A stretch of 64,000 bases of DNA, taken from contig NZ_AUHI01000005.1 of assembly GCF_000423105.1 (NCBI RefSeq), positions 1 through 64,000 of the forward strand, read 5' to 3'. Below, piece after piece: positions 1-8,917 of the stretch. Position numbers and translations under genes: made by a program. The first letter of the stretch is position 1, and each line of letters starts with the position of its first letter. Source of the DNA: Halalkalibacillus halophilus DSM 18494 (GTDB lineage: Bacteria > Bacillota > Bacilli > Bacillales > Alkalibacillaceae). The notes beneath the pieces are model-generated. The model was not told where the DNA came from and ran no database searches. It worked only from the letters and a program-made list of their open reading frames with translations.

Positions 1-13
1 TATGATGCATAGA

Positions 14-97
14 CACGCAACTCCTTTTGTTTGTTTTAGTCGTATAAAACAAGGATAACAAATCAGGAGCTTGCGTGCTTTTTTTGTCTTTTTTTCT
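14..97 (+). terminator. Intrinsic terminator at window edge (probable)
   Basis: A 12-bp stem with one bulge pairs 14-25 with 65-77, encloses a second small hairpin (TTGTTTTA/TAAAACAA), and is followed by a long T-rich run at 79-97. A TAG stop in frame 1 at 10-12 would fit the end of a plus-strand gene lying mostly outside the window. Alternatively, on the minus strand AAAGGAG (27-21) precedes an ATG at 10-8, so the same stem could mask the ribosome site of a gene running off the left edge. The sequence alone does not settle this. Confidence 0.5.
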
Positions 98-128
98 TTT
101 GATGAGGGTTTCCACTAGCCGTTTCTAG

Positions 129-268
129 CATTCGAGGCATCGCGTGAGGCGGCGACTCCTGCGGGAACAGCGCGAGCCGAAGATCCACTTTGGCAAATGC
201 TTTTCTTGCCAAAGTTAGCTGAGGCCGTGCCCGCGGAAAGCGTCCGCCGGTAAGCGATGCCTCGAATG
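129..268. repeat. GC-rich palindromic interspersed repeat
   Basis: A compact GC-rich island in AT-rich surroundings, bounded by a perfect 15-bp inverted repeat (129-143 CATTCGAGGCATCGC and 254-268). Inside are a perfect 10-bp hairpin (187-196 with 206-215) and further pairable GC-rich arms (148-165 with 230-249). Phrases such as CTGCGGGAACAGC and CCGTGCCCGCGGAAAGCG resemble a repeat I recall from intergenic regions of many Bacillaceae genomes, but I cannot name the family for certain. No gene is evident; overlapping open frames are by-products of the composition. No clear target-site duplication is visible. Confidence 0.65.
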
Positions 269-354
269 CCTCCACCCAAACTTGTCAGAATTTTATCCAA
301 ACCCCAACATATATATTAGAGCCTTTATTTTAAGGTTGGTTATAAGAGTATAAT

Positions 355-395
355 ATAAAAGAAGTGACTTAAGTATCTATACACTTAAGCCACTT
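355..395 (-). terminator. Terminator of brxB
   Basis: Stem AAGTGACTTAAGT (362-374) pairs with 383-395 with one mismatch. On the minus strand it is followed by a TTTTATATT run, just downstream of the brxB stop. Confidence 0.7.
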
Positions 396-424
396 ACTAA
401 AGTTATCTCTTCATCTAAAGAAGC

Positions 425-856
425 TTAAACTTCTTCACAGTGCTTATCGAAAATATCTTGTAGTTGTTGTACTACTTCCATTGGAGAAGAACTCTCAATT
501 TCTTGACGCTCGATCATTGTAGCTATCTTTCCATCTTTCATTAGAGCAAATGATGGTGAGGAAGGTGGGTACCCCTCAAAATAACTTCTTGCTTGTTCTG
601 TTGCTTCACGATCTTGACCAGCGAATACAGTGACTAAGTGATCAGGACGTTTATCAAAGTGAATTGCGTTTGCTGCTGCAGGTCTAGCTACTCCACCAGC
701 ACAACCACAAATTGAATTTACTGCTACTAAAGTTGTTCCTTCTCTGTTTAAAGCCGCATCTACTTCTTCTGGTGTTTTTAATTCTTCATAACCAGCGTCA
801 GCAATTTCTGAACGAGCTTGATTTACAAAATCTTGCATATAAATATTAAAATCCAT
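425..856 (-). CDS. brxB: Bacilliredoxin BrxB (YqiW family)
   Basis: A 143-residue DUF1094/BrxA-BrxB protein, close to the usual length of about 145. It carries the diagnostic CGC active site (SICGCAGGVARP, about residues 48-59). Bacilliredoxins remove bacillithiol from S-bacillithiolated proteins after oxidative or hypochlorite stress, acting in the cytosol with BrxA and YpdA. It lies just downstream of the bkd operon but is separated by the bidirectional hairpin at 947-975, so it is probably a separate unit. The start is an ATG preceded by a GGGAGCAA-type ribosome site. The family call is secure; choosing BrxB over BrxA rests on position next to bkdB, as for yqiW in B. subtilis. Confidence 0.92.
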   Translation of the reverse strand: MDFNIYMQDFVNQARSEIADAGYEELKTPEEVDAALNREGTTLVAVNSICGCAGGVARPAAANAIHFDKRPDHLVTVFAGQDREATEQARSYFEGYPPSSPSFALMKDGKIATMIERQEIESSSPMEVVQQLQDIFDKHCEEV

Positions 857-946
857 AGGACATTGCTCCCTTATTTTTATATTCCCATCATAATCCTATC
901 AATAACAGCTATTATTTTCAAATAGATGGCACTATTTAAAGCAAAT

Positions 947-975
947 AAAACTGATAGCTCTATGCTATCAGTTTT
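947..975 (-). terminator. Terminator of the bkd operon
   Basis: A perfect 12-bp stem, AAAACTGATAGC (947-958) with 964-975, lies directly after the bkdB stop. T-rich flanks occur on both strands, so it may work in both directions. Confidence 0.75.
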
Positions 976-980
976 ACTAT

Positions 981-2273
981 TTAATAAATTGGAGTGTTAT
1001 CTTCTGAAATCTTTTCTAAAATCTCTTTAACTCTTTGTAAGAAGTTTCCACAAACTAAACCGTCTAATACTCTGTGATCTAATGATAAACATAAATTCAC
1101 CATGTCACGTGGAGCAAACATACCATCAAGATAAACTGGTCTTTTCACAATAGATTCCACTTGCAAAATTGCAGCTTGAGGATGATTAATTACACCCATT
1201 GATTGTACGGAACCAAATGATCCGGTGTTATTTACAGTAAAAGTCCCACCTTGCATATCGTCATTTGTTAGTTTACCATTTCTTGCTTTACCAGCTAATT
1301 CTACGATTTCTTTAGCAATTCCTTTAATGCTCTTATCATCAGCATCCTTTATTACAGGAACAAATAACTGATTGTCACTGGCAACTGCGATTGATAAGTT
1401 AATCGCTTTCTTTTGAATAATCTTGTCTCCTGCCCAAGTGCTATTCAGTTCTGGGAACTCTTTAAGTGCTTGTGCTACAGCTTTCACAAAGAAGGCAAAG
1501 AACGTTAAGGAATAACCTTCATCTTTCTTAAACTGATCTTTTTTCTGATTTCTGTAATTCACTAAGTTTGTAACATCAACTTCAACTGCCATCCACGCAT
1601 GAGGAATTTCTGTAGTTGATTTCACCATGTTTTGAGCAATTGCTTTACGAACACCTGTTACAGGAATTTCTACGTCACCTGGTTGGGCAGATGCTGTTGT
1701 AGCACTTGCTTTATCCTGCTTAGGAGTTTCTTGTTTTGTTTCTTCTGCAATACCCTCTGCAGGTGAGTCAGGAGCTTCTTGTTGCGCCTTGGAACCACCT
1801 GTAGGAATATTTCCTGAGGACACAACTTTTTCAATATCTTTACGAGTAATTCTCCCGCCTTTGCCTGAACCTTCGACTTGATTTAAATCAATATCGTGTT
1901 CTTGTGCAAGCGTTAGTACTGCTGGAGAGTAACGTTTCTTCATCGTTTGGTCTTTAGATGTTTTCGTCTCTTCTGGTGATTCCTTCTCTTTCTCTGGAGT
2001 TTCTTCAGTAGATTCTTCTTCTGAATCCCCACCATCGACTTCGATGTAACAAATCAAACCACCAACTTCGATCGTATCTCCTTCATTAGCTACTAATTCA
2101 GTAATTTTACCTGTGAAAGAAGATGGAACTTCCGCATTCACTTTATCCGTCATTACTTCAGCAATCGGATCGTATTTGTTAACCGTGTCTCCTGGTTCTA
2201 CCATCCAAGTGCTAATAGTACCTTCTGTTACACTTTCGCCCAACTGGGGCATACTTACTTTTTCAACAGCCAT
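981..2273 (-). CDS. bkdB: Branched-chain 2-oxo acid dehydrogenase E2 (lipoyl acyltransferase)
   Basis: E2 core of the branched-chain keto-acid dehydrogenase complex. It transfers the acyl group from E1 through lipoate to CoA, giving isobutyryl-, isovaleryl- or 2-methylbutyryl-CoA. The 430 residues show an N-terminal lipoyl domain with modified Lys44 in TDKVNA, an acidic Glu/Ser-rich linker at about 83-110, a peripheral subunit-binding domain (about 114-150), a second linker rich in Ala, Gln and Thr, and a catalytic domain ending with the HxxxDG motif (His400, Asp404). It is the last gene of the operon, 29 nt after bkdAB. The AGGAGGT ribosome site before the ATG supports the start. Confidence 0.95.
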   Translation of the reverse strand: MAVEKVSMPQLGESVTEGTISTWMVEPGDTVNKYDPIAEVMTDKVNAEVPSSFTGKITELVANEGDTIEVGGLICYIEVDGGDSEEESTEETPEKEKESPEETKTSKDQTMKKRYSPAVLTLAQEHDIDLNQVEGSGKGGRITRKDIEKVVSSGNIPTGGSKAQQEAPDSPAEGIAEETKQETPKQDKASATTASAQPGDVEIPVTGVRKAIAQNMVKSTTEIPHAWMAVEVDVTNLVNYRNQKKDQFKKDEGYSLTFFAFFVKAVAQALKEFPELNSTWAGDKIIQKKAINLSIAVASDNQLFVPVIKDADDKSIKGIAKEIVELAGKARNGKLTNDDMQGGTFTVNNTGSFGSVQSMGVINHPQAAILQVESIVKRPVYLDGMFAPRDMVNLCLSLDHRVLDGLVCGNFLQRVKEILEKISEDNTPIY

Positions 2274-2302
2274 GTTGATGACCTCCTATTAACAGACATA
2301 AA

Positions 2303-3286
2303 TTAAAATTCTGCAAGTTCACGCATAGATTTTTCGACTTTATCCGGATTAATCATGAAATACTTTTCCATTGTTGGTGCATAAGGCATAGACGGGACAT
2401 CAGGACCCGCTAATCTCTGTATAGGAGCATCAAGATCAAATAGGCAATTCTCTGAAATAATTGCTGCTACTTCACTCATAATGCTTCCCTCTTTATTATC
2501 CTCTGTAACTAACAGAACTTTTCCAGTTTTCTTTGCTGCTTCAATAATTGATTCCTGATCCAATGGATACACGGTACGCAGGTCAAGGATGTGAGCATTA
2601 ATTCCATCTTCTTCAAGACGTTCTGCGGCCTCTAGTGCAAAGTGTACGCCCAAACCATAAGTAATAACAGTGATGTCATCACCCTCTTTTTTCACATCCG
2701 CTTTACCGATTGGAAGCACGTAATCGTCGTCAGGTACTTCGCCTTTAATAAGTCGATAAGCGCGTTTATGTTCAAAGAATAACACGGGATCTTCATCGCG
2801 AATTGCAGCTTTTAATAAACCTTTAACATCATGAGGTGTTGATGGCATAACTATTTTCAGCCCTGGTTGATTGGCAAATACCGCTTCTACAGACTGTGAA
2901 TGATATAATGCACCGTGAACACCACCACCGTATGGTGCGCGAATAACCATTGGACAACTCCAATCATTATTTGAACGATATCTAATCTTAGCTGCTTCTG
3001 AAATAATTTGGTTCACAGCAGGCATAATAAAGTCAGCGAACTGCATTTCAGCAACTGGGCGCATACCATACATCGCCGCACCAATACCAACACCAGCAAT
3101 TGCTGATTCTGTAAGAGGTGTATCTAAAACTCTTGCTTCACCAAACTGGTCATAGAGACCATCAGTTGCTTTGAAGACTCCACCCTTTTTACCAACATCT
3201 TCACCAAGAACAAATACTTGCTCATCACGTTCCATTTCTTCTTTTAAAGCAAGTGTTACTGCTTGTATATAAGACATTACAGCCAT
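2303..3286 (-). CDS. bkdAB: Branched-chain 2-oxo acid dehydrogenase E1 beta
   Basis: Beta subunit of the thiamine-diphosphate E1 component, which decarboxylates branched 2-oxo acids together with BkdAA. The protein has about 327 residues, the normal family length, and shows the transketolase-like pyrimidine-binding domain (VFVLGEDVGKKGGVF near the N-terminus; PLTESAIAGVGIGAAM) and the C-terminal transketolase domain. I start it at the ATG at 3286 (MAVMSYIQAV), which follows an AGGAGGGG ribosome site. The longer open frame upstream reads through bkdAA and has no family match. Only 1 nt separates it from the bkdAA stop, which suggests translational coupling. Confidence 0.95.
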   Translation of the reverse strand: MAVMSYIQAVTLALKEEMERDEQVFVLGEDVGKKGGVFKATDGLYDQFGEARVLDTPLTESAIAGVGIGAAMYGMRPVAEMQFADFIMPAVNQIISEAAKIRYRSNNDWSCPMVIRAPYGGGVHGALYHSQSVEAVFANQPGLKIVMPSTPHDVKGLLKAAIRDEDPVLFFEHKRAYRLIKGEVPDDDYVLPIGKADVKKEGDDITVITYGLGVHFALEAAERLEEDGINAHILDLRTVYPLDQESIIEAAKKTGKVLLVTEDNKEGSIMSEVAAIISENCLFDLDAPIQRLAGPDVPSMPYAPTMEKYFMINPDKVEKSMRELAEF

Positions 3287-3287
3287 G

Positions 3288-4298
3288 TTATTCCCCTCCT
3301 TCTTCTGCATATACGTATTTAAGCGCATCTTCAGCTTCAGCATAAGGAGCATTTTCAGCTTCATCTGTAGCTGTATTGATTTCATCATCTAACTCTTTTA
3401 TTAAAGCAGTTTCTTTTTCTTCTGTGAGAATATTTAATTCTTTTAAATATTCTGCGAAGGCTAATACATTATCCGTTTTCTTCATCTCTTCTAGCTCTTC
3501 TTTAGTACGATATGCTTTATCATTGTCATCACTAGAATGGGCAGTTAAACGTTCAGTCATAGCTTCTATAAGGGTAGGACCTTCACCATTTAGTGCACGT
3601 TCATGTGCTTCTTTAACAACTTTATACACTTCTAAAGGATCATTTCCATTTACTTGGTGACCAGGCATTCCATATGCGATACCACGATCAGCTACTGATT
3701 TACCTGCAACTTGTCTTTCTAACGGAACGGAAATAGCATACTTATTATTTTCTACCATCGTAATAACAGGTAACTTATGCACACCAGCAAAATTTAACCC
3801 TTCATGAAAGTCTCCCTGATTAGAAGAACCTTCCCCTAATGTTACGAATGAAGCAATACTTTTCTTCTCCATTTTTGCAGCTAGTGCAATACCAACTGCG
3901 TGTGGCAATTGTGTGGTAACTGGAGAAGAACCAGTTAGAATTCGATTCTTTTTCTGACCAAAATGACCAGGCATTTGGCGTCCGCCTGAGTTTGGATCAT
4001 CTGCTTTAGCAAATGCTGCTAAGAAAAGTTCTTTTGTAGTCATTCCAAATGCTAAAACGACACCTAAATCACGATAATATGGTGCTGCATAATCTTCTTC
4101 ACGATTTAACGCATAAGACGCTCCGACTTGCGCAGCTTCTTGACCTTGACAAGAAATCACAAATGGAATTTTACCAGCTCGGTTTAATAACCACATGCGC
4201 TCATCAATTTTACGTGCAAGCAGCATCGTTCGATAAATGTCTAATACATCATCATCTGATAAACCCAATTCTTTGTGACGGTTATCTACTTTACTCAT
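3288..4298 (-). CDS. bkdAA: Branched-chain 2-oxo acid dehydrogenase E1 alpha
   Basis: Alpha subunit of E1, binding thiamine diphosphate and Mg2+ and carrying out oxidative decarboxylation of keto acids from Val, Ile and Leu. At 336 residues it matches B. subtilis BkdAA. The ThDP motif is present as GEGSSNQGDFHEGLNFA with a following ENNKYAIS. The active-site-loop region (AHSSDDNDKAYR) shows the conserved phosphorylation-loop-like segment of the family. It sits between lpdV and bkdAB in the same orientation, with an AAAGGAGG ribosome site before its ATG. Confidence 0.95.
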   Translation of the reverse strand: MSKVDNRHKELGLSDDDVLDIYRTMLLARKIDERMWLLNRAGKIPFVISCQGQEAAQVGASYALNREEDYAAPYYRDLGVVLAFGMTTKELFLAAFAKADDPNSGGRQMPGHFGQKKNRILTGSSPVTTQLPHAVGIALAAKMEKKSIASFVTLGEGSSNQGDFHEGLNFAGVHKLPVITMVENNKYAISVPLERQVAGKSVADRGIAYGMPGHQVNGNDPLEVYKVVKEAHERALNGEGPTLIEAMTERLTAHSSDDNDKAYRTKEELEEMKKTDNVLAFAEYLKELNILTEEKETALIKELDDEINTATDEAENAPYAEAEDALKYVYAEEGGE

Positions 4299-4316
4299 AA
4301 TTTACCTCCTTTAAAA

Positions 4317-5738
4317 TTATCCATGAATTTGCTTACCTTCTACTGCCAATGCGGCTTCTCCAACAACTTCAGATAAAGTTGGGTGTGGGTGAATGGTTTC
4401 ACCAATTTCCCAAGCGGTTGCATCAAGTACCATAGCCAATCCTGCCTCAGAAATCATATCTGTTACATGTGGTCCAATCATATGAACTCCTAATAGATCC
4501 TCATTATCTTTATTCGTGATAATTTTTACAAATCCTTCTGATTCCCCATGAACAAGTGCTTTACCAACAGCTTGGAATGGAAACTTTCCAACTTTTACAT
4601 CGAAACCTTGTTCAGAAGCTTGTTTTTCTGTTAAACCAATACTAGCTATCTCAGGGTTCGAATATATACAAGAAGCTATGTGGTTATAGTTTATTGGCTC
4701 GGGATTATTATTAGCAATATGTTCTACTGCAGAGATTCCTTCGTGTGAAGCAACATGTGCTAATTGCATTCCACCAATTACATCCCCAATTGCATATATA
4801 TGAGATTCTTTCGTTTGTAACGTTTTTTTAACTTTAATTGCTCCATTTTCAACTTGAATATCTGTATTTTCAAGACCAATATTATCTACGATTGGTGCTC
4901 TACCTACAGAAACAAGCATGCGTTCAGCTTCAAACGTCTTCTCTTCCCCATTTAAATCAGCTTTAATGAGTACACCGTTTTCTGTATTTAGTGTTTCTGC
5001 ATCAACCTTAGCACCTGTAACAAACTGTATTCCTTTTTTCTTAAGAAGTTTTTCAGCTTCCTTAGCTACGTCATCGTCTTCAGTAGGAAGAATCTGATCC
5101 ATGTATTCTAATACAGTGACTTCTACCCCAAAGTCCGCTAGCATCGATGCCCATTCAATTCCGATCACACCACCACCAACTACAAGAATGGATTTAGGAA
5201 GTGACTCCATGTTTAGTGCTTCATCTGAACTCATTACTAATTCACCATCAATTTCTAACCCAGGTAGAGAACGTGGTTTAGATCCCGTTGCTACAATGAC
5301 ATTTTTAGGAAGGATCATTTCGTTCTCTTCCCCATTATTCATTTCAACAGAGATTGTACCAGCAGTTGGAGAAAAAATGCTTGGTCCTAAAATGCGTCCG
5401 TGACCTTCAAACACATCAATTTTCCCTTTTTTCATTAACCCTTGTACACCCCGGTGTAATTGGTCGACGATCTTTTGCTTTCTCTCTTGAACTTTAAAGA
5501 AGTTTAGCTTTGTGTTTTCTGTCTCTACACCAAATTGGTCTGCTTCTGTTGTTTGTTTAAATACTTCTGCACTACGTAGTAAAGCTTTCGATGGTATACA
5601 CCCTCTATGTAGGCATGTACCTCCTAGGTCACCTTTTTCAATAATAGCAACTTTTAAGCCAAGTTGACTCGCTCTAATTGCAGCAACATAACCTCCAGTA
5701 CCTCCACCAAGTATAGCTACATCATATTCCTTTGCCAT
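4317..5738 (-). CDS. lpdV: Dihydrolipoamide dehydrogenase E3 of the Bkd complex
   Basis: FAD-dependent E3, reoxidising the dihydrolipoyl arm of BkdB with NAD+. Seen in the 473 residues: FAD motif GGGTGGYVAA near the N-terminus, redox-active Cys42 and Cys47 in GGTCLHRGCIPS, an NAD-binding GGGVIGIEWASML segment, the second FAD motif YAIGDVIGG, and the C-terminal HPTLSE pair His452/Glu457. The name lpdV follows operon position; a second E3 for pyruvate dehydrogenase presumably lies elsewhere. This E3 could also serve the glycine cleavage system encoded at 44462-48390, as an inference. Confidence 0.95.
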   Translation of the reverse strand: MAKEYDVAILGGGTGGYVAAIRASQLGLKVAIIEKGDLGGTCLHRGCIPSKALLRSAEVFKQTTEADQFGVETENTKLNFFKVQERKQKIVDQLHRGVQGLMKKGKIDVFEGHGRILGPSIFSPTAGTISVEMNNGEENEMILPKNVIVATGSKPRSLPGLEIDGELVMSSDEALNMESLPKSILVVGGGVIGIEWASMLADFGVEVTVLEYMDQILPTEDDDVAKEAEKLLKKKGIQFVTGAKVDAETLNTENGVLIKADLNGEEKTFEAERMLVSVGRAPIVDNIGLENTDIQVENGAIKVKKTLQTKESHIYAIGDVIGGMQLAHVASHEGISAVEHIANNNPEPINYNHIASCIYSNPEIASIGLTEKQASEQGFDVKVGKFPFQAVGKALVHGESEGFVKIITNKDNEDLLGVHMIGPHVTDMISEAGLAMVLDATAWEIGETIHPHPTLSEVVGEAALAVEGKQIHG

Positions 5739-5755
5739 GTTAAAACTCCTTTCAA

Positions 5756-6841
5756 TTAAGGGGTAGAAGTGTATAGTTTCGCTTGTTCTTCTTCCTTTAA
5801 AACCCTTATTGCTCCAAATGCTAATGCTTCTAATTCGTTTTCTCCAGGATAGACTTTTACATTACTGACCCAATCTACTTTCTTACTAATGGCTTGAACA
5901 AGCTCTTTTCCGTGGGCAAGGCCACCTGTAAGAACAATTGCATCTATTTTACCTTCTAATACAGTAGCGTGTGCACCAATTTCTTTAGCGATTTGGTAGA
6001 TCATCGCATCGTAAACATAGGAAGCGTGCGACTCGCCCTGTTTAATACGCTTCTCCACTTCAAGTGCATCATTCGTATCAAGATATGCAACTAGCCCACC
6101 ATTTCCAGTTAGCATTTTATGCACTTCTTCTTTTGAATAAACATTAGAATAACAGAAGTCTACCAATTGGCCAGCAGGAATAGTCCCAGCTCGTTCTGGT
6201 GAAAAGGGGCCTTCTCCATTTAAACCATTGTTAACATCAATAACTTTTCCATTTGCGTGTGAACCAACAGTAATACCGCCACCCATATGGCAAACAACCA
6301 GACGACTTTCTTCATATGATTTCCCTAAATCAAAAGCTGCACGCCTAGCAACAGCTTTTTGATTTAAAGCATGAAAAATACTCTTTCTAGGTAATTGAGG
6401 TAAACCAGACAAACGAGCAAGATCGTCAAGCTCATCCACAACTACAGGGTCTACGATGAATGCAGGAACATTTATATTCTTAGCAATTTCATATGCCAAA
6501 ATGGCACCTAAATTAGAAGCATGTTCACCATTTTTTGCTTCTTTTAAATCTTTTAGCATGGCATCATTTACTTCATATGTGCCACCTTCTATTGGATAGA
6601 GTAGTCCTCCTCTACCACAAACGGCATCAAGATTTGATAAATTAAACCCATTATGATCAAGTGTATTTAAAATATGATCTAACCTAAATGAATACTGATC
6701 CATTACATGACTATATTCTTGTATTTCAGCTGTACTATGCTTAATAGTTTCGTCAAATAAGTGATGTTCTCCTTCAAAGACTGCAATCTTTGTGGAAGTA
6801 GATCCTGGGTTAATAGTTAATACACGATACGTTTGTTTCAA
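5756..6841 (-). CDS. buk: Butyrate kinase
   Basis: ASKHA-superfamily acyl kinase interconverting (branched) acyl phosphate plus ADP with free acid plus ATP. It works with Ptb to exchange acyl-CoA and free branched acids. The 361 residues begin with the phosphate-binding NPGSTSTK loop (about 11-18), followed by VCHMGGGITVGSH and VLTGGLAHG nucleotide-binding motifs. Length and motifs are typical of butyrate or branched-chain-acid kinase. It lies 18 nt downstream of bcd and 17 nt upstream of lpdV. The actual substrate is more likely isobutyrate or isovalerate than butyrate, judging from context. Confidence 0.93.
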   Translation of the reverse strand: MKQTYRVLTINPGSTSTKIAVFEGEHHLFDETIKHSTAEIQEYSHVMDQYSFRLDHILNTLDHNGFNLSNLDAVCGRGGLLYPIEGGTYEVNDAMLKDLKEAKNGEHASNLGAILAYEIAKNINVPAFIVDPVVVDELDDLARLSGLPQLPRKSIFHALNQKAVARRAAFDLGKSYEESRLVVCHMGGGITVGSHANGKVIDVNNGLNGEGPFSPERAGTIPAGQLVDFCYSNVYSKEEVHKMLTGNGGLVAYLDTNDALEVEKRIKQGESHASYVYDAMIYQIAKEIGAHATVLEGKIDAIVLTGGLAHGKELVQAISKKVDWVSNVKVYPGENELEALAFGAIRVLKEEEQAKLYTSTP

Positions 6842-6859
6842 CAGTAGCGCCTCCGTTAC

Positions 6860-7960
6860 TTATCTACTTTTTCTTGAAATAATACTATGTTCATTTTGCA
6901 AGAATGTACTTCTTGATTTACGTACACTGTCTATTCTTTCTTCGGCCATACGGTCTGCCGCCTCATGAGCACCTACATCATCACGTTTTGAAATATCATA
7001 GATTTTAGTTAAGCTATCATAGATTGTTTCAATTTGTTTAAATGCTCGATCTCTATTGTAACCATTTAATTCATCAGCCACGTTAATTACTCCACCAGAA
7101 TTTATTACATAGTCTGGTGCATAAACAATACCTTTTTCATGTAAAATCTTTCCATGTCTAGGTTCTGCTAATTGATTGTTTGCTGAACCAGCAATTACTT
7201 TAGCCTTGATACGAGGAATTGTTTCATCATTAATTGTTGCTCCTAAGGCACATGGTGCATAGATATCGCAATCTACGTCATAGATATCATTAGGATCAAT
7301 CGCTTGTGCACCAAAGTCATTAACAGCACGTTGAACGGACTCTTTATGAATATCTGTAACAATCAACTTCGCACCTTCTTCATGCAAATGCTTACACATC
7401 GTATATGCAACGTTACCAACTCCTTGCACAGTAACAACCTTACCTTCTAAAGAGTCAGAACCGAATGCTTCTTTTGCGGATGCTTTCATTCCTAAGTAAC
7501 AACCATATGCCGTTGCAGGAGAAGGGTTACCAGATGAACCAAATTCAGGAGATATCCCCGTTACGTAATCCGTCTCCATATAAATGGTATCCATATCTAA
7601 TACAGTTGTACCTACATCTTCTGCTGTAATGTAACGTCCATTTAAACCTTGTATATAACGACCAAATGCGCGGAACATTTCTGGATTTTTATCTTTTTTA
7701 GGATCTCCTATGATTACTGTTTTACCTCCACCAAGGTTAAGTCCAGCTGCTGCGTTTTTATATGTCATACCTTTAGCTAAACGAAGAGAGTCAATCACAG
7801 CATCTTCCTCAGATTCATACGTCCACATACGAGTCCCACCCAAAGCAGGTCCTAACGTTGTATCATGAATTGAAATAATTGCTTTTAACCCTGAATTTTT
7901 GTCCTGACAAAACACTACCTGCTCATAATCGTATTCTTCCATGTAAGTAAATAATTCCAT
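6860..7960 (-). CDS. bcd: Leucine (branched-chain amino acid) dehydrogenase
   Basis: NAD+-dependent oxidative deamination of Leu, Val and Ile to the keto acids used by the Bkd complex. The 366 residues show the Glu/Leu/Phe/Val dehydrogenase fold: a glycine-rich substrate loop GLNLGGGKT with catalytic Lys80, and the Rossmann motif VQGVGNVAYTMC (about 180). The length matches Bacillus leucine dehydrogenases (364-367). It sits between ptb and buk with short 18-19 nt gaps, so all are one transcript. Confidence 0.95.
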   Translation of the reverse strand: MELFTYMEEYDYEQVVFCQDKNSGLKAIISIHDTTLGPALGGTRMWTYESEEDAVIDSLRLAKGMTYKNAAAGLNLGGGKTVIIGDPKKDKNPEMFRAFGRYIQGLNGRYITAEDVGTTVLDMDTIYMETDYVTGISPEFGSSGNPSPATAYGCYLGMKASAKEAFGSDSLEGKVVTVQGVGNVAYTMCKHLHEEGAKLIVTDIHKESVQRAVNDFGAQAIDPNDIYDVDCDIYAPCALGATINDETIPRIKAKVIAGSANNQLAEPRHGKILHEKGIVYAPDYVINSGGVINVADELNGYNRDRAFKQIETIYDSLTKIYDISKRDDVGAHEAADRMAEERIDSVRKSRSTFLQNEHSIISRKSR

Positions 7961-7979
7961 TTTCTATTCCTCCCAATTT

Positions 7980-8879
7980 TTATGATGACAATAATGCTAA
8001 AGCTAATGAATGCACTCTTGTTTCTGCTGTATCAGCTCTTGAAGTTAATACAATTGGTGCTTTTGCTCCACTAATAACCCCTGCTACTTTAGCATTTGCA
8101 AAATAAGTAAATGATTTATATAAAGTGTTCCCTACTTCAATGTAAGGGCACACAAGAATATCTGCGTTTCCTGCTACTTCGGAATCAATATGTTTTTCTT
8201 CTTTAGATTCCATTGATATTGCATTATCAAATGCTAACGGCCCATCTACGATACAGTCTTTGATCTGCCCTCTTTTTTGCATTTGCGATAGGACGGCCGC
8301 ATCAATCGAAGCCTGCATTGCCGGGTTAACGATTTCTACCGCAGCAAGCGGTGCTACTTTCGGCATCATTATTCCAAGTCCTGTAGCAATATCAACAGCG
8401 TTTTGAATAATTTGAACTTTTTCCTCTAAATCTGGTGCAATGTTCATTCCTGCATCCGTTAAAAAAAGTAATCGGTCCCTCCCTGGTATTTCAAACATCG
8501 CTACGTGGGATAAAATTCTCCCATTACGCAACCCGGAACCTTTTTTTAACACCGCCTTTAATACAATTTTAGTTGCAACATTACCCTTCATTAACACATC
8601 CGACCGTTCTTCCGATACAGACTGAACAGCTTTTTCCACTGCGTTGTCAACAGAAGTTGCATGGTGCAAAGTAATGTGGTCATTATTTAAATCCAATCCT
8701 ATTTCTGAAGCAGATTGACGGATAGATTCCATATCTCCAAAAAGTTTAAATAAGGCTAAATTTTTATCAATACCATCTTTTATAGCTTTTAATGTTTCTG
8801 CGTTTGTCGCTTCGGCTACAGCAACCGTCTTCTTTTCCTGCATTTCTTGTAGTCCATTCATTAGTTGTTCAAATTTCAT
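7980..8879 (-). CDS. ptb: Phosphate butyryltransferase
   Basis: Transfers (branched) acyl groups between CoA and phosphate, feeding Buk. The 299 residues belong to the phosphate acetyl/butyryl transferase family, with the conserved C-terminal VAGVISGAKAPIVLTSRAD region. It is the first enzyme gene after bkdR, only 38 nt away. That gap has a GAAGGTGAG ribosome site but no GG-N10-GC element, so no sigma-54 promoter is visible here, unlike the B. subtilis locus. Confidence 0.93.
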   Translation of the reverse strand: MKFEQLMNGLQEMQEKKTVAVAEATNAETLKAIKDGIDKNLALFKLFGDMESIRQSASEIGLDLNNDHITLHHATSVDNAVEKAVQSVSEERSDVLMKGNVATKIVLKAVLKKGSGLRNGRILSHVAMFEIPGRDRLLFLTDAGMNIAPDLEEKVQIIQNAVDIATGLGIMMPKVAPLAAVEIVNPAMQASIDAAVLSQMQKRGQIKDCIVDGPLAFDNAISMESKEEKHIDSEVAGNADILVCPYIEVGNTLYKSFTYFANAKVAGVISGAKAPIVLTSRADTAETRVHSLALALLSS

Positions 8880-8917
8880 TTCATCTCACCTTCAAGTTTC
8901 CAAAAATGTTTATCCTA

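Noticed and set aside
63..300. Open frames of 61-70 codons across the GC-rich repeat
   Set aside because: They have no convincing start signals, and their sequence is dictated by the palindromic repeat.
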